Assembly: GCA_964627195.1 (NCBI GenBank)
Contig: CAZVJU010000041.1
Location: 1 to 8,043, forward strand
DNA from: CAZVJU01 sp964627195
GTDB taxonomy: Bacteria; Patescibacteriota; Microgenomatia; UBA8517
Reading direction: 5' to 3'
DNA length: 8,043 bases
In this document: positions 1 to 4,908 of the stretch, in pieces
How positions within the stretch are numbered: position 1 is the first letter of the stretch
Layout: each line of letters begins with the position of its first letter
Position numbers and translations under genes: made by a program
The notes under the pieces: model-generated
Seen by the model: the letters and a program-made list of their open reading frames with translations, nothing else
What the model was told of the DNA's origin: nothing
Database searches by the model: none

Positions 1-4
1 AAAA

Positions 5-628
5 ATGAAATTAATGGAACCTGCCCCCGCCAATCAGTCTCAAACCGTAACTCAGGCTCAAAAGAATGTATCAATCCCTTCCCCTTCAAAAACCCGCATC
101 GTTCTTGTTTTAACAGGAGTAATTGCAATAGTAGGAGTGGTTGGAACAGGCTTTCTCTTTATGAAAAACCAGTCTCTCTCATCTGATTTAACAACCACAA
201 TAAATAACCTGGCTCAGTCAAAAGAAAAAAGTGTGCAACTCGAAAAAGACTTGATTTTCTACAAAAGCACAGACCTTGCAAAAGAAGTCGAAATTCTCAA
301 TCTCAAACTGAAAACTGCCGAGGAAGACCTTGTAACCACACAAGCAAACCTTACCAAGTTGCAAGCAGATGTGAGTAGTAGTCCCAAGATAGCAAATATT
401 GCTTCCATGATGATGGCAACGTTTGGACAACAACCGCCAAATTGTTTTAGTGCAACTGATAAGGCCAACATTAATCAGGAGCTTGCCGCATTTGGGGATC
501 GCGAATGGATTAGCAAATGGGAGGATTTTATCAATGATACGGATTCAAAAAGCTGCAGTATGTCGCCAGATAAACTTGAGCAAGCTGTCAGTTACGGTCT
601 CACAAAGATCTCCAGATCTGTAGAATAA
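5..628 (+). CDS. Membrane-anchored coiled-coil protein, function unknown
   Basis: I do not recognise a family. The 207-residue protein has a short, polar, Gln/Pro/Ser-rich N-terminus (about 1-30), one hydrophobic segment at about 31-53 (starting R-I-V-L-V-L-T-G), a charged, heptad-like region rich in Leu, Lys and Glu at about 58-125 that should form a coiled coil, and a C-terminal part (about 126-207) with two cysteines and a cluster of Trp and acidic residues. The likely topology is a short cytoplasmic tail, one membrane pass and an outside coiled coil ending in a small domain. The ATG at position 5 has only four bases upstream in this window, so no ribosome site can be judged; the gene could start earlier, or at the ATG nine bases on. 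No terminator is obvious in the AT-rich gap to 788. The gene call is firm because the frame is long and has protein-like composition; the function is open. Confidence 0.8.
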   Translation: MKLMEPAPANQSQTVTQAQKNVSIPSPSKTRIVLVLTGVIAIVGVVGTGFLFMKNQSLSSDLTTTINNLAQSKEKSVQLEKDLIFYKSTDLAKEVEILNLKLKTAEEDLVTTQANLTKLQADVSSSPKIANIASMMMATFGQQPPNCFSATDKANINQELAAFGDREWISKWEDFINDTDSKSCSMSPDKLEQAVSYGLTKISRSVE

Positions 629-788
629 GATCAGGAGTATCGATTATCTCAAACCGGTCTGCTTGTCTGAAATGTCCCAGTTGACGAGCACCTGTCTTTA
701 GCTTCAGAAAACCGTATCAAACTGATCAAAGTTCCTAATATTTTTATTAAAATTTTATTTTATTTTCTTTATGAGTTAACATACACAT

Positions 789-1371
789 ATGTGGAAAATT
801 ACGAAAACTACTGAAATTTTCAAACACCCACGACTTACTCTACTAGAAGACGACGTTGTCCTCCCTAATGGCAAAGAGACAAAGTACCTTAAATTTCTAC
901 ACAAGGCTGACGGCGCAGATGTCGTGGCAATAAATGAAAAAAACGAAATTTTGCTTATAAAAGAATACAACCATCCAGTGGGAAAAGAGCTATGGCAATT
1001 TCCTGGAGGTTTTATTGACGAAGGAGAAACTGCTGAAGAAGCCGCGAGGAGAGAACTAACTGAAGAAAGCGGATATAAAGCAAAGTCCATGAAACCGATC
1101 GGACATCACTACATCTATAAGAAGAAGAATTGCCGAGGCTTCCCATGTGTTTGTTGCAACCAATTTAGAGTATGTTGGCCACAATCACGAGGACTCTGAA
1201 TTTGGAATGCAACATAAATGGTTTAGTCACAAAAAAATTGATCAAGTGATTAGGAACGGCAAGATCACAGCAGACGATACTTTGGCCATTTGGGTGCTTT
1301 ACAAAGTTCGTACAAAAAAGTCAGACAAGGTATCTTCAAAAGTTCTAAATTCACCCCAAAAAGCAAGTTGA
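789..1371 (+). pseudogene. Nudix hydrolase (ADP-ribose pyrophosphatase-like), frameshifted
   Basis: Two overlapping frames together encode one Nudix protein of about 193 residues. The first frame (789 onward) holds the N-terminal strands and a perfect Nudix box at residues 74-96: G-x5-E-x7-R-E-L-T-E-E-S-G-Y, with the Mg2+-binding glutamates of R-E-x-x-E-E. From about 1113 the first frame turns into improbable Cys-rich sequence and stops at 1199. The +1 frame instead continues sensibly with I-R-R-R-I-A-E-A-S-H-V-F-V-A-T-N-L-E and runs to the stop at 1371. One extra base, or the loss of two, between about 1110 and 1130, close to an AAG-AAG-AAG run, explains this. Family members hydrolyse nucleoside diphosphates linked to another group, often ADP-ribose or sugar nucleotides; the substrate here is not determined. 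The start ATG has no Shine-Dalgarno sequence, and a weak -10-like TAACAT lies at 777-782. The gene may be a true pseudogene or intact with a sequencing or assembly error. Confidence 0.85.
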
Positions 1372-1478
1372 ACGAAGCAGGGCTCAACCGGCCAAGGTGT
1401 TTGTACTCAAAGTTCTTACCAGGGAAGCTTTCAGCCTCAATTTGTTGTATTGATACCCCACAAGTGTTAAGTTGAATT

Positions 1479-1958
1479 ATGAGACAGAAAGGTTTTGCGC
1501 TAATTTTAATTGTCATAATCCTTGCCTTGATTGGAATTGTGGCAGCTTACTACTTCGGAACCAGGAAGGGAAATATAATCCCTTCGCCTACTAAAATCAC
1601 CCCTTCTACTACAGCCAACCCCACAACAAACTGGAAAATATATGTCGACAAAAAGTACGTCTACTCTTTTAAATACCCAGCATTGTGGGAGGACAAAACA
1701 GATGCTAACGACAAAAGCCTCGGCAACTTTACTATTGAAACAGACGAAGGTGAAAAAATACATGGAGCAATTTTCTCCGGGATTCCGGATCCTGAAAACG
1801 ACAATAGTAATTATGGCGCTAGCAAGTCTTTTATTATTAGCAGCAAAACCTATTTACTGGTCACATACGTTGAATGTGACGGACCTGGGTGCTTATTAGG
1901 TAGTAAACGCTTAGATGTCTTTAATCAAATTCTCTCCACATTCAGATTTGCCAAATAA
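1479..1958 (+). CDS. Pilin-like-anchored protein with PsbP-like domain
   Basis: This 159-residue protein begins M-R-Q-K-G-F-A-L-I-L-I-V, a short basic stretch followed by G-F and a hydrophobic helix (about 6-27). It resembles a type IV prepilin leader but lacks the usual Glu at position 5 of the mature protein, so processing by a prepilin peptidase is uncertain and it may simply be a membrane anchor. A Pro/Thr/Ser/Asn-rich linker (about 33-50) leads to a domain beginning W-K-I-Y-V-D-K-K-Y-V-Y-S-F-K-Y-P and ending F-N-Q-I-L-S-T-F-R-F. That start and that ending match small PsbP-like domains common on secreted proteins of Patescibacteria. Two cysteines (C133 and C138, around D-G-P-G) could form a disulfide outside the cell. 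No Shine-Dalgarno sequence precedes the ATG. The 107-base gap from the Nudix gene shows no clear promoter or terminator. The molecular role is unknown. Confidence 0.8.
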   Translation: MRQKGFALILIVIILALIGIVAAYYFGTRKGNIIPSPTKITPSTTANPTTNWKIYVDKKYVYSFKYPALWEDKTDANDKSLGNFTIETDEGEKIHGAIFSGIPDPENDNSNYGASKSFIISSKTYLLVTYVECDGPGCLLGSKRLDVFNQILSTFRFAK

Positions 1959-2021
1959 TTGCCGCTAAATCAACTCCTTACATAATCCACCGGAGCGGGG
2001 ATAGTATAATTGGAAAATTGA

Positions 2022-2027
2022 TATAAT
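2022..2027 (+). promoter_or_regulatory. TATAAT -10 box for the 55-residue gene
   Basis: A perfect TATAAT lies at 2022-2027, and the ATG of the next gene begins six bases after its end, where transcription would be expected to start. A second perfect TATAAT lies at 2005-2010. Neither has a good -35 hexamer at 16-18 bases. If the nearer box is used, the mRNA begins at or next to the start codon. Confidence 0.5.
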
Positions 2028-2033
2028 TTCTTA

Positions 2034-2201
2034 ATGACAGATTCGAGAATCGAAAATTTTAATAAACTGCTTAAAGGCAAATCTTGCTTTCACATCAAAA
2101 ATCTCGATGAAGAACTAATTTTAGAAGTGAAGAAAGTATTAAAGGACGGTTTTGACATCTACGATGCTCTGCCGAAAGATCACATTTTTAAAGCTTCCTG
2201 A
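2034..2201 (+). CDS. Small hypothetical protein, 55 residues, probably leaderless
   Basis: An ATG at 2034 opens a 55-codon frame ending in TGA at 2199-2201. The product starts M-T-D-S-R-I-E-N-F-N-K-L-L and is a soluble, charged, helix-prone peptide with one cysteine (C18) and an acidic middle (N-L-D-E-E-L-I-L-E-V-K-K). It has no membrane segment and I recognise no family. Support for a real gene is indirect: natural-looking residue use, two TATAAT boxes just upstream, and an intrinsic terminator about 30 bases after the stop, which together form a compact transcription unit. There is no Shine-Dalgarno sequence, as expected if the transcript starts at the ATG. The frame is short, so chance cannot be excluded. 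Confidence 0.5.
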   Translation: MTDSRIENFNKLLKGKSCFHIKNLDEELILEVKKVLKDGFDIYDALPKDHIFKAS

Positions 2202-2231
2202 CTAATATCAATTTTCCACAAATTGAAGCGT

Positions 2232-2264
2232 AAAAAAAGGGCTTTTTGTGAAAGCCCCTTTTTT
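2232..2264. terminator. Bidirectional intrinsic terminator
   Basis: The 7-bp stem GGGCTTT (2239-2245) / AAAGCCC (2251-2257) has a 5-base loop. It is followed on the + strand by C and six T (2258-2264). Read on the - strand, the stem is followed directly by seven T (complement of the A-run 2232-2238). It can therefore stop the + strand 55-residue gene and any - strand transcript arriving from the right. Confidence 0.85.
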
Positions 2265-2381
2265 CGATTGTTATTTAAACCCCTTCTATACAACAACCAA
2301 TGCCTGACAAGTGATTAACTTCATTGCTGAATACTTAGTTATTTCCTTGACTAACACCTAAGTGATGCGAGGGATTCAAGC
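2232..2381 (-). ncRNA. Candidate small structured RNA
   Basis: A - strand promoter-like sequence (2388-2418) and the - strand terminator (2232-2257) bracket about 150 bases with no meaningful reading frame; the ATG-started frames are only about 10-12 codons long. Read on the - strand the segment folds into separate hairpins. The first is at 2363-2333, where ACTTA and GTTA pair with TAAC-TAAGT around a 10-base loop and a 3-base bulge. The second is at 2326-2298, with outer CAATG/CATTG and inner AAGT/ACTT. The terminator stem follows. I recognise no known RNA family: it lacks the SRP RNA apical motif and the conserved RNase P core. The alternative is that this is only the long 3' untranslated end of the LCP gene, which stops 70 bases to the right. 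Confidence 0.4.
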
Positions 2382-2387
2382 ATGTGT

Positions 2388-2418
2388 ATTATAACACTTA
2401 ATCAGCTTCAAAAGTCAA
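2388..2418 (-). promoter_or_regulatory. Sigma-70-type promoter, - strand
   Basis: On the - strand a -35 TTGACT (2418-2413) is followed after 19 bases by a perfect TATAAT (2393-2388). The spacer is slightly long, but both hexamers are good. The expected start is near 2381, and no gene lies between there and the terminator, so the product would be a small RNA. Confidence 0.5.
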
Positions 2419-2450
2419 GCATTATAGGCAAAACATTTACCCACGAAGTC

Positions 2451-3593
2451 TTAGTGATCTGAAGTCTTAGTAAGTTCGCTTCCGATGAAGTTTTGCAAAC
2501 CGTTGTAAACGCCTTCGCCCTCTTTGGGAATTAGTATAAATTGCCCGTCAAAACTTTTGGTAGCAACAAGCACGTTTTGGTCAGTCAGGTTTATAAATGA
2601 CACTTTATAATCTTCCGGCTTACCATTCATTTCAATTACTTTCTTAGTGGTTTCCAAATTAAGGTCCGTTCTCACCATACCCACAAACTGATTAAAAAGT
2701 TTATCTAAGTTTTTTAGTGCATTTAGCGAGATGAATTTATCTTTCAAACCGAGAAGTAATGCCTGCTGGCGCTCACTTCTGGCAAAATCCCCTCCGTGCT
2801 GAGCACTAGCTCTGGAGCGAACAAATTTCAATGCTTCTTCCCCGGTCATCTCAGCCGAGCCTTTGTCAAAATGAATGTGTTCGTACCTACAGTCAAACTG
2901 GTGATGAAGCTCTGTATCGGAATACTTTTGATGAAGCTCTGCAATTTCGTCGGCCGACTTTCCACAGGTATCGTTTTCGCGTCCGGCAATAGGATAAAAG
3001 TTATCATCAAAAGTAACCGGTACACCTACCTTTACTCCACCGAGAGTATCAATAATTTTTTTAAATCCGTCAAAATCCATTGCGATAAAGTAGTCAATTC
3101 TTAGACCAGTTATTTCGCCAATTACCTCTTTGGTCATTACACCCCCTCCCCCTTCACCTTTGTATTTGGGTTCTTTTAACGGATAGTTCCTATCATTCAA
3201 CCCGATTGCATAGGCATGATTAATTTTAAAACTTTGCGAAATATCGCTTCTTATTGGAATCTCTACCCACAAATCTCTGGGTATTGAGATCAAACTTACT
3301 TTTTTCTCTTTAGGGTTTATGTGGGCAACCATAATTACATCTGATAGACTGCCTCCGTCATGCCCAGCTCCCCCGTAACCAAGAAGTAAAATGGTTATCG
3401 AGTCTGAGGTAGAAGGTTCGGCAAATGTTTTGGGAGACTCCTCGGGGATACTAGTTTGTTTAACAAAGATATCAGATGTCCGCAAGAAAAGATAGCTCCC
3501 CAAAATTCCGAACGCAAAAGCACTTACAAAAAGTAAAATCAAAAAACCTGCTTTTAGAACTTTTCGAAGTTTTTGTGAAATACCAAAAAACAT
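2451..3593 (-). CDS. LytR-CpsA-Psr (LCP) family protein
   Basis: LCP enzymes move glycopolymers from a polyprenyl-phosphate carrier to the cell wall or another surface acceptor, acting outside the membrane. This 380-residue protein has a basic start, one membrane helix (about 14-37), a linker, and an LCP domain from about 64. Visible hallmarks are the strand I-L-L-L-G-Y-G-G-A-G-H-D-G-G with D85, the motif S-I-P-R-D with R106 and D107, and the phosphate-binding cluster R259-S-R261 to G-G-D269-F-A-R272-S-E-R275-Q-Q. An insertion at about 199-242 contains two cysteines (C210 and C235) and many His and acidic residues. It also holds an internal 9-codon duplication. The ATG at 3593 has no Shine-Dalgarno sequence. 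A TACACT -10-like box at 3608-3603 would give a leader of only about three bases, but its -35 is weak. The native glycopolymer is unknown. Confidence 0.93.
   Translation of the reverse strand: MFFGISQKLRKVLKAGFLILLFVSAFAFGILGSYLFLRTSDIFVKQTSIPEESPKTFAEPSTSDSITILLLGYGGAGHDGGSLSDVIMVAHINPKEKKVSLISIPRDLWVEIPIRSDISQSFKINHAYAIGLNDRNYPLKEPKYKGEGGGGVMTKEVIGEITGLRIDYFIAMDFDGFKKIIDTLGGVKVGVPVTFDDNFYPIAGRENDTCGKSADEIAELHQKYSDTELHHQFDCRYEHIHFDKGSAEMTGEEALKFVRSRASAQHGGDFARSERQQALLLGLKDKFISLNALKNLDKLFNQFVGMVRTDLNLETTKKVIEMNGKPEDYKVSFINLTDQNVLVATKSFDGQFILIPKEGEGVYNGLQNFIGSELTKTSDH
2902..2955 (-). repeat. Degenerate 27-bp tandem duplication in the LCP gene
   Basis: The 13-mer tgatgaagctctg occurs at 2902-2914 and 2929-2941, exactly 27 bases (nine codons) apart. 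In the protein it gives E-L-H-Q-K-Y-S-D-T followed by E-L-H-H-Q-F-D-C-R. The remaining 14 bases of each unit have diverged. It lies inside the Cys-containing insertion of the LCP domain. Confidence 0.6.
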
Positions 3594-3644
3594 ATCTAAA
3601 TTAGTGTAGCTAGAAATGAGAAAAAAGGGAACAGCATCTAAAAT

Positions 3645-3672
3645 TTGCCTTAAATTTTAAAAATGATACAAT
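3645..3672 (+). promoter_or_regulatory. Extended -10 promoter upstream of the RRM leader
   Basis: TTGCCT (3645-3650), a 16-base spacer and TACAAT (3667-3672) with an upstream TG (3664-3665) form an extended -10 promoter on the + strand. Transcription would start near 3679, giving a 174-base leader for the RRM gene or a separate small RNA. Confidence 0.45.
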
Positions 3673-3678
3673 TGAATT

Positions 3679-3760
3679 GTTTGGGATTTTCTTTTTGCTT
3701 GTGCAAGCAGCCGGCAGGACTCCAGATACTGGTTAACCTCCGAGGAAATCTCCAGAAAGA
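3679..3760 (+). ncRNA. Candidate structured leader or small RNA upstream of the RRM gene
   Basis: This segment is richer in G+C than its flanks and has no reading frame of note. It can fold into a closed multi-arm structure. A closing stem pairs 3680-3693 with 3742-3756 (14 pairs, three of them G-U, one bulged base). It encloses hairpin TGCTT/AAGCA (3696-3709, four-base loop), a GCCGGC-containing linker, and a second hairpin with AGG/CCT and CCAG/CTGG (3716-3739). The promoter at 3645-3672 would start transcription right at the first base of the closing stem. No T-run terminator with a clear hairpin follows, so it is more likely a 5' leader element of the RRM gene than a free RNA. It matches no riboswitch or RNA family that I recognise. 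The structure was found by eye, without an energy calculation. Confidence 0.35.
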
Positions 3761-3778
3761 GCTGTGACAATTAATTTC

Positions 3779-3805
3779 TTGAATAAAATAAGGGTTTTTT
3801 ATAAT
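3779..3805 (+). promoter_or_regulatory. Proximal promoter of the RRM gene
   Basis: A perfect TATAAT at 3800-3805 follows a TTGAAT (3779-3784) after 15 bases, which is a short spacer. The start would fall near 3812, leaving a leader of about 40 bases that carries the ribosome site. It may act alongside the distal promoter at 3645-3672. Confidence 0.5.
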
Positions 3806-3838
3806 CCTCCGTTATATGTGTATTTACGAAGGACGAAG

Positions 3839-3847
3839 GGTGGTGAT
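3839..3847 (+). promoter_or_regulatory. Shine-Dalgarno sequence deciding the GTG start of the RRM gene
   Basis: GGTGGTGAT differs by one base from the ideal GGAGGTGAT and ends five bases before the GTG at 3853. It fixes that GTG as the start; the protein then begins M-S-K-K-L-Y-V-G-N-L, the usual beginning of a single-RRM protein. Confidence 0.75.
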
Positions 3848-3852
3848 AATAA

Positions 3853-4122
3853 GTGAGTAAAAAATTATATGTAGGCAATTTGCCTTATACCGTAACTTCC
3901 GATCAACTACGTCAACAGTTCTCTCAAGCAGGAACAGTCGTTGACTGTACTGTTATTACTGACAGACAAACAGGCAGATCAAAAGGCTTTGGTTTTGTCG
4001 AATTTGAGAAAGAGGAAGATGCCAAAAAGGCAATAGAAACGTTTAATGAACAGGAAATGGAAGGTAGAAAGCTGGTGGTTAACGAAGCGCGACCGAAAGA
4101 ACCAGAAGACAATAAAAACTAA
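3853..4122 (+). CDS. Small RRM-domain RNA-binding protein
   Basis: The 89-residue product is essentially one RNA recognition motif, with RNP2 as L-Y-V-G-N-L (5-10) and RNP1 as K-G-F-G-F-V-E-F (44-51). The exposed aromatic residues (Y6, F46, F48) that stack on RNA bases are all present. A short charged tail (R-P-K-E-P-E-D-N-K-N) follows the domain. It resembles the single-RRM proteins of cyanobacteria and other bacteria, which bind single-stranded RNA in the cytoplasm and in some species are induced by cold. Its RNA targets here are unknown. It is a monocistronic unit: it is divergent from the LCP gene, has one or two promoters and a possibly structured leader upstream, and a strong hairpin starts just after its stop codon. 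A tiny frame (3816-3860) overlaps its start. Confidence 0.95.
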   Translation: MSKKLYVGNLPYTVTSDQLRQQFSQAGTVVDCTVITDRQTGRSKGFGFVEFEKEEDAKKAIETFNEQEMEGRKLVVNEARPKEPEDNKN

Positions 4123-4124
4123 GG

Positions 4125-4163
4125 CTAAGTTACCTCGGGCCTAAAGCCCGAGGTAACCCTTAG
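4125..4163. terminator. Strong hairpin after the RRM gene, no adjacent T-run
   Basis: A perfect 12-bp stem, GTTACCTCGGGC (4129-4140) / GCCCGAGGTAAC (4146-4157), has a 5-base loop and is flanked by a further CTAAG/CTTAG complement. It begins three bases after the RRM stop codon and lies between convergent genes. There is no T-run directly after it on either strand; on the - strand a TTTTT comes about 10 bases later. It may be a terminator of unusual form, or a 3' end that stabilises the mRNA. Confidence 0.55.
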
Positions 4164-4226
4164 GGTAAAAGTCTTCAGCAAAACTAGTCATAATTAACTA
4201 CTTTTTATTTGATTATGAAAAGTTTT

Positions 4227-4793
4227 TTATTTGTCGCTCCCTTTGACTACTTTCTCAACCACATCTCGCGGAAGAGAGGCTGCAGTCAAAAGAGCATTGC
4301 GAACTGTTTTCCCAACTTCGTCACTTACTTCATCGGCTGCTGAAACTACTGCCATGACTGCTTCTTTGGCAACTTCCACCGTACTCGCACCAACTTTTCC
4401 TGCTGCCTCAATCGCGCCTTCGACTGCTGAAACTGCTGCAGCTGCAACGTCCCCTCCCACCTCAACGCTTCCTAATACCGCTCCTCTGGCCGCACGACTT
4501 GCAGCTGTCACCACATTACCGCCGGTCTCCGAAACGGCCATAACTGCAGCACTTACAACGTCTTTTACTGCTCCGGTAAGAGATGCTCCGACTTTACTTG
4601 AAGCCGCAACACCTCCGTGTACAATATCGGCAACACTTTCCAGGCTGGAGGATGCAACATCACTCACGTCCTTAAGCGTACCTGTAACTTGATTTTTGAC
4701 AGCCCCACGCAAAGCTGAAAGTACGTCATCTGCTCCTTTTATGGTTGCAACTAGTGTGTCGCTTACTTCTTGTGCTAATTTTGATAAAACCAT
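4227..4793 (-). CDS. Ala/Val/Gly-rich protein of 22-residue repeats, function unknown
   Basis: The 188-residue protein is dominated by Ala, Val, Ser, Gly, Asp, Glu and Lys, with no signal peptide, no aromatic residue and no cysteine. Residues 23-176 divide into seven units of 22. Five of them (67, 89, 111, 133, 155) start with K/E followed by V or T and then usually G, and the first two (23, 45) start D-V. Glycines recur at 69, 91, 113 and 135. Twenty-two is twice the 11-residue repeat of amphipathic helices in LEA-type, synuclein and apolipoprotein-like proteins, so a long surface-binding or membrane-associated helix is the simplest model; phasin-like or desiccation roles are only analogies. 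The ATG is fixed by an excellent ribosome site. The gene has its own promoter inside the end of the glycosyltransferase gene and a hairpin in its leader, suggesting strong, controlled expression. Reading the opposite strand gives an open frame that is a shadow of the repeats. Confidence 0.85.
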   Translation of the reverse strand: MVLSKLAQEVSDTLVATIKGADDVLSALRGAVKNQVTGTLKDVSDVASSSLESVADIVHGGVAASSKVGASLTGAVKDVVSAAVMAVSETGGNVVTAASRAARGAVLGSVEVGGDVAAAAVSAVEGAIEAAGKVGASTVEVAKEAVMAVVSAADEVSDEVGKTVRNALLTAASLPRDVVEKVVKGSDK

Positions 4794-4799
4794 TTCTAC

Positions 4800-4810
4800 T
4801 CACCCCCTTT
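4800..4810 (-). promoter_or_regulatory. Near-perfect Shine-Dalgarno sequence of the repeat protein
   Basis: Read on the - strand, AAAGGGGGTGA matches AAAGGAGGTGA at 10 of 11 positions and ends six bases before the ATG at 4793. It is the strongest ribosome site in the window and implies high translation. Confidence 0.8.
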
Positions 4811-4827
4811 CCTAATAAACCTACTTT

Positions 4828-4868
4828 CCGATTAGATTCTGAATTTAGTACTTCAAAATCTAATTCGG
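4828..4868 (-). promoter_or_regulatory. Long hairpin in the leader of the repeat-protein gene
   Basis: CCGATTAGATTCTGAA (4828-4843) is complementary to TTCAAAATCTAATTCGG (4852-4868) over about 16 pairs, with one bulged base, one G-U pair (as read on the - strand) and an 8-base loop. It lies between the proposed start of transcription near 4872 and the ribosome site at 4810-4800, which stays free. Neither strand has a T-run after it, so it is not an ordinary terminator. A role in mRNA stability, or as a protein binding site, is possible. Confidence 0.6.
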
Positions 4869-4878
4869 CCGTAAAACC

Positions 4879-4908
4879 ACTATATCAGCAAAATAAGTAT
4901 TAACTCAA
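4879..4908 (-). promoter_or_regulatory. Promoter of the repeat-protein gene
   Basis: On the - strand TTGAGT (4908-4903), an 18-base spacer and TATAGT (4884-4879) form a good sigma-70-type promoter that overlaps the stop codon of the glycosyltransferase gene. Transcription would start near 4872, leaving a leader of about 79 bases. Confidence 0.6.

Noticed and set aside
629..712. TCTGAA/TTCAGA (666-671 and 703-708) and a TTGACG as a hairpin and promoter between the first two genes.
   Set aside because: The stem has only six pairs around a 31-base loop, and no -10 box lies at the right distance from TTGACG.
2365..2384. On the - strand, TTGAATCCCTCGCATCA looks like the T-loop and 3' end of a tRNA, which could mark an attachment site.
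   Set aside because: The complementary 5' side of the T-stem, the rest of the cloverleaf and a second copy are all absent, and there is no integrase. Chance similarity is the simpler explanation.
3697..3718. AAGCAGCC recalls the apical motif of the bacterial SRP RNA.
   Set aside because: The GGAA loop and the opposite CAGG strand of that motif are not present around it.
3742..3760. GAGGAAATCTCC resembles the RNase P RNA motif GAGGAAAGTCCGGGC.
   Set aside because: The match breaks after GAGGAAA, and the other conserved blocks and the length of about 300 bases or more are missing.
4201..4232. CTTTTT and AAAAG followed by a T-run on the + strand as a possible terminator.
   Set aside because: The stem is only A-T pairs apart from one and would be very weak; the nearby T-runs reflect general AT-richness.
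4231..4692. A 153-codon open frame on the + strand, rich in Thr, Ala and Ser, opposite the repeat protein.
   Set aside because: It is the antisense shadow of the repetitive Ala/Val codons. It starts with TTG and has no ribosome site, whereas the - strand gene has a near-perfect one and a promoter.
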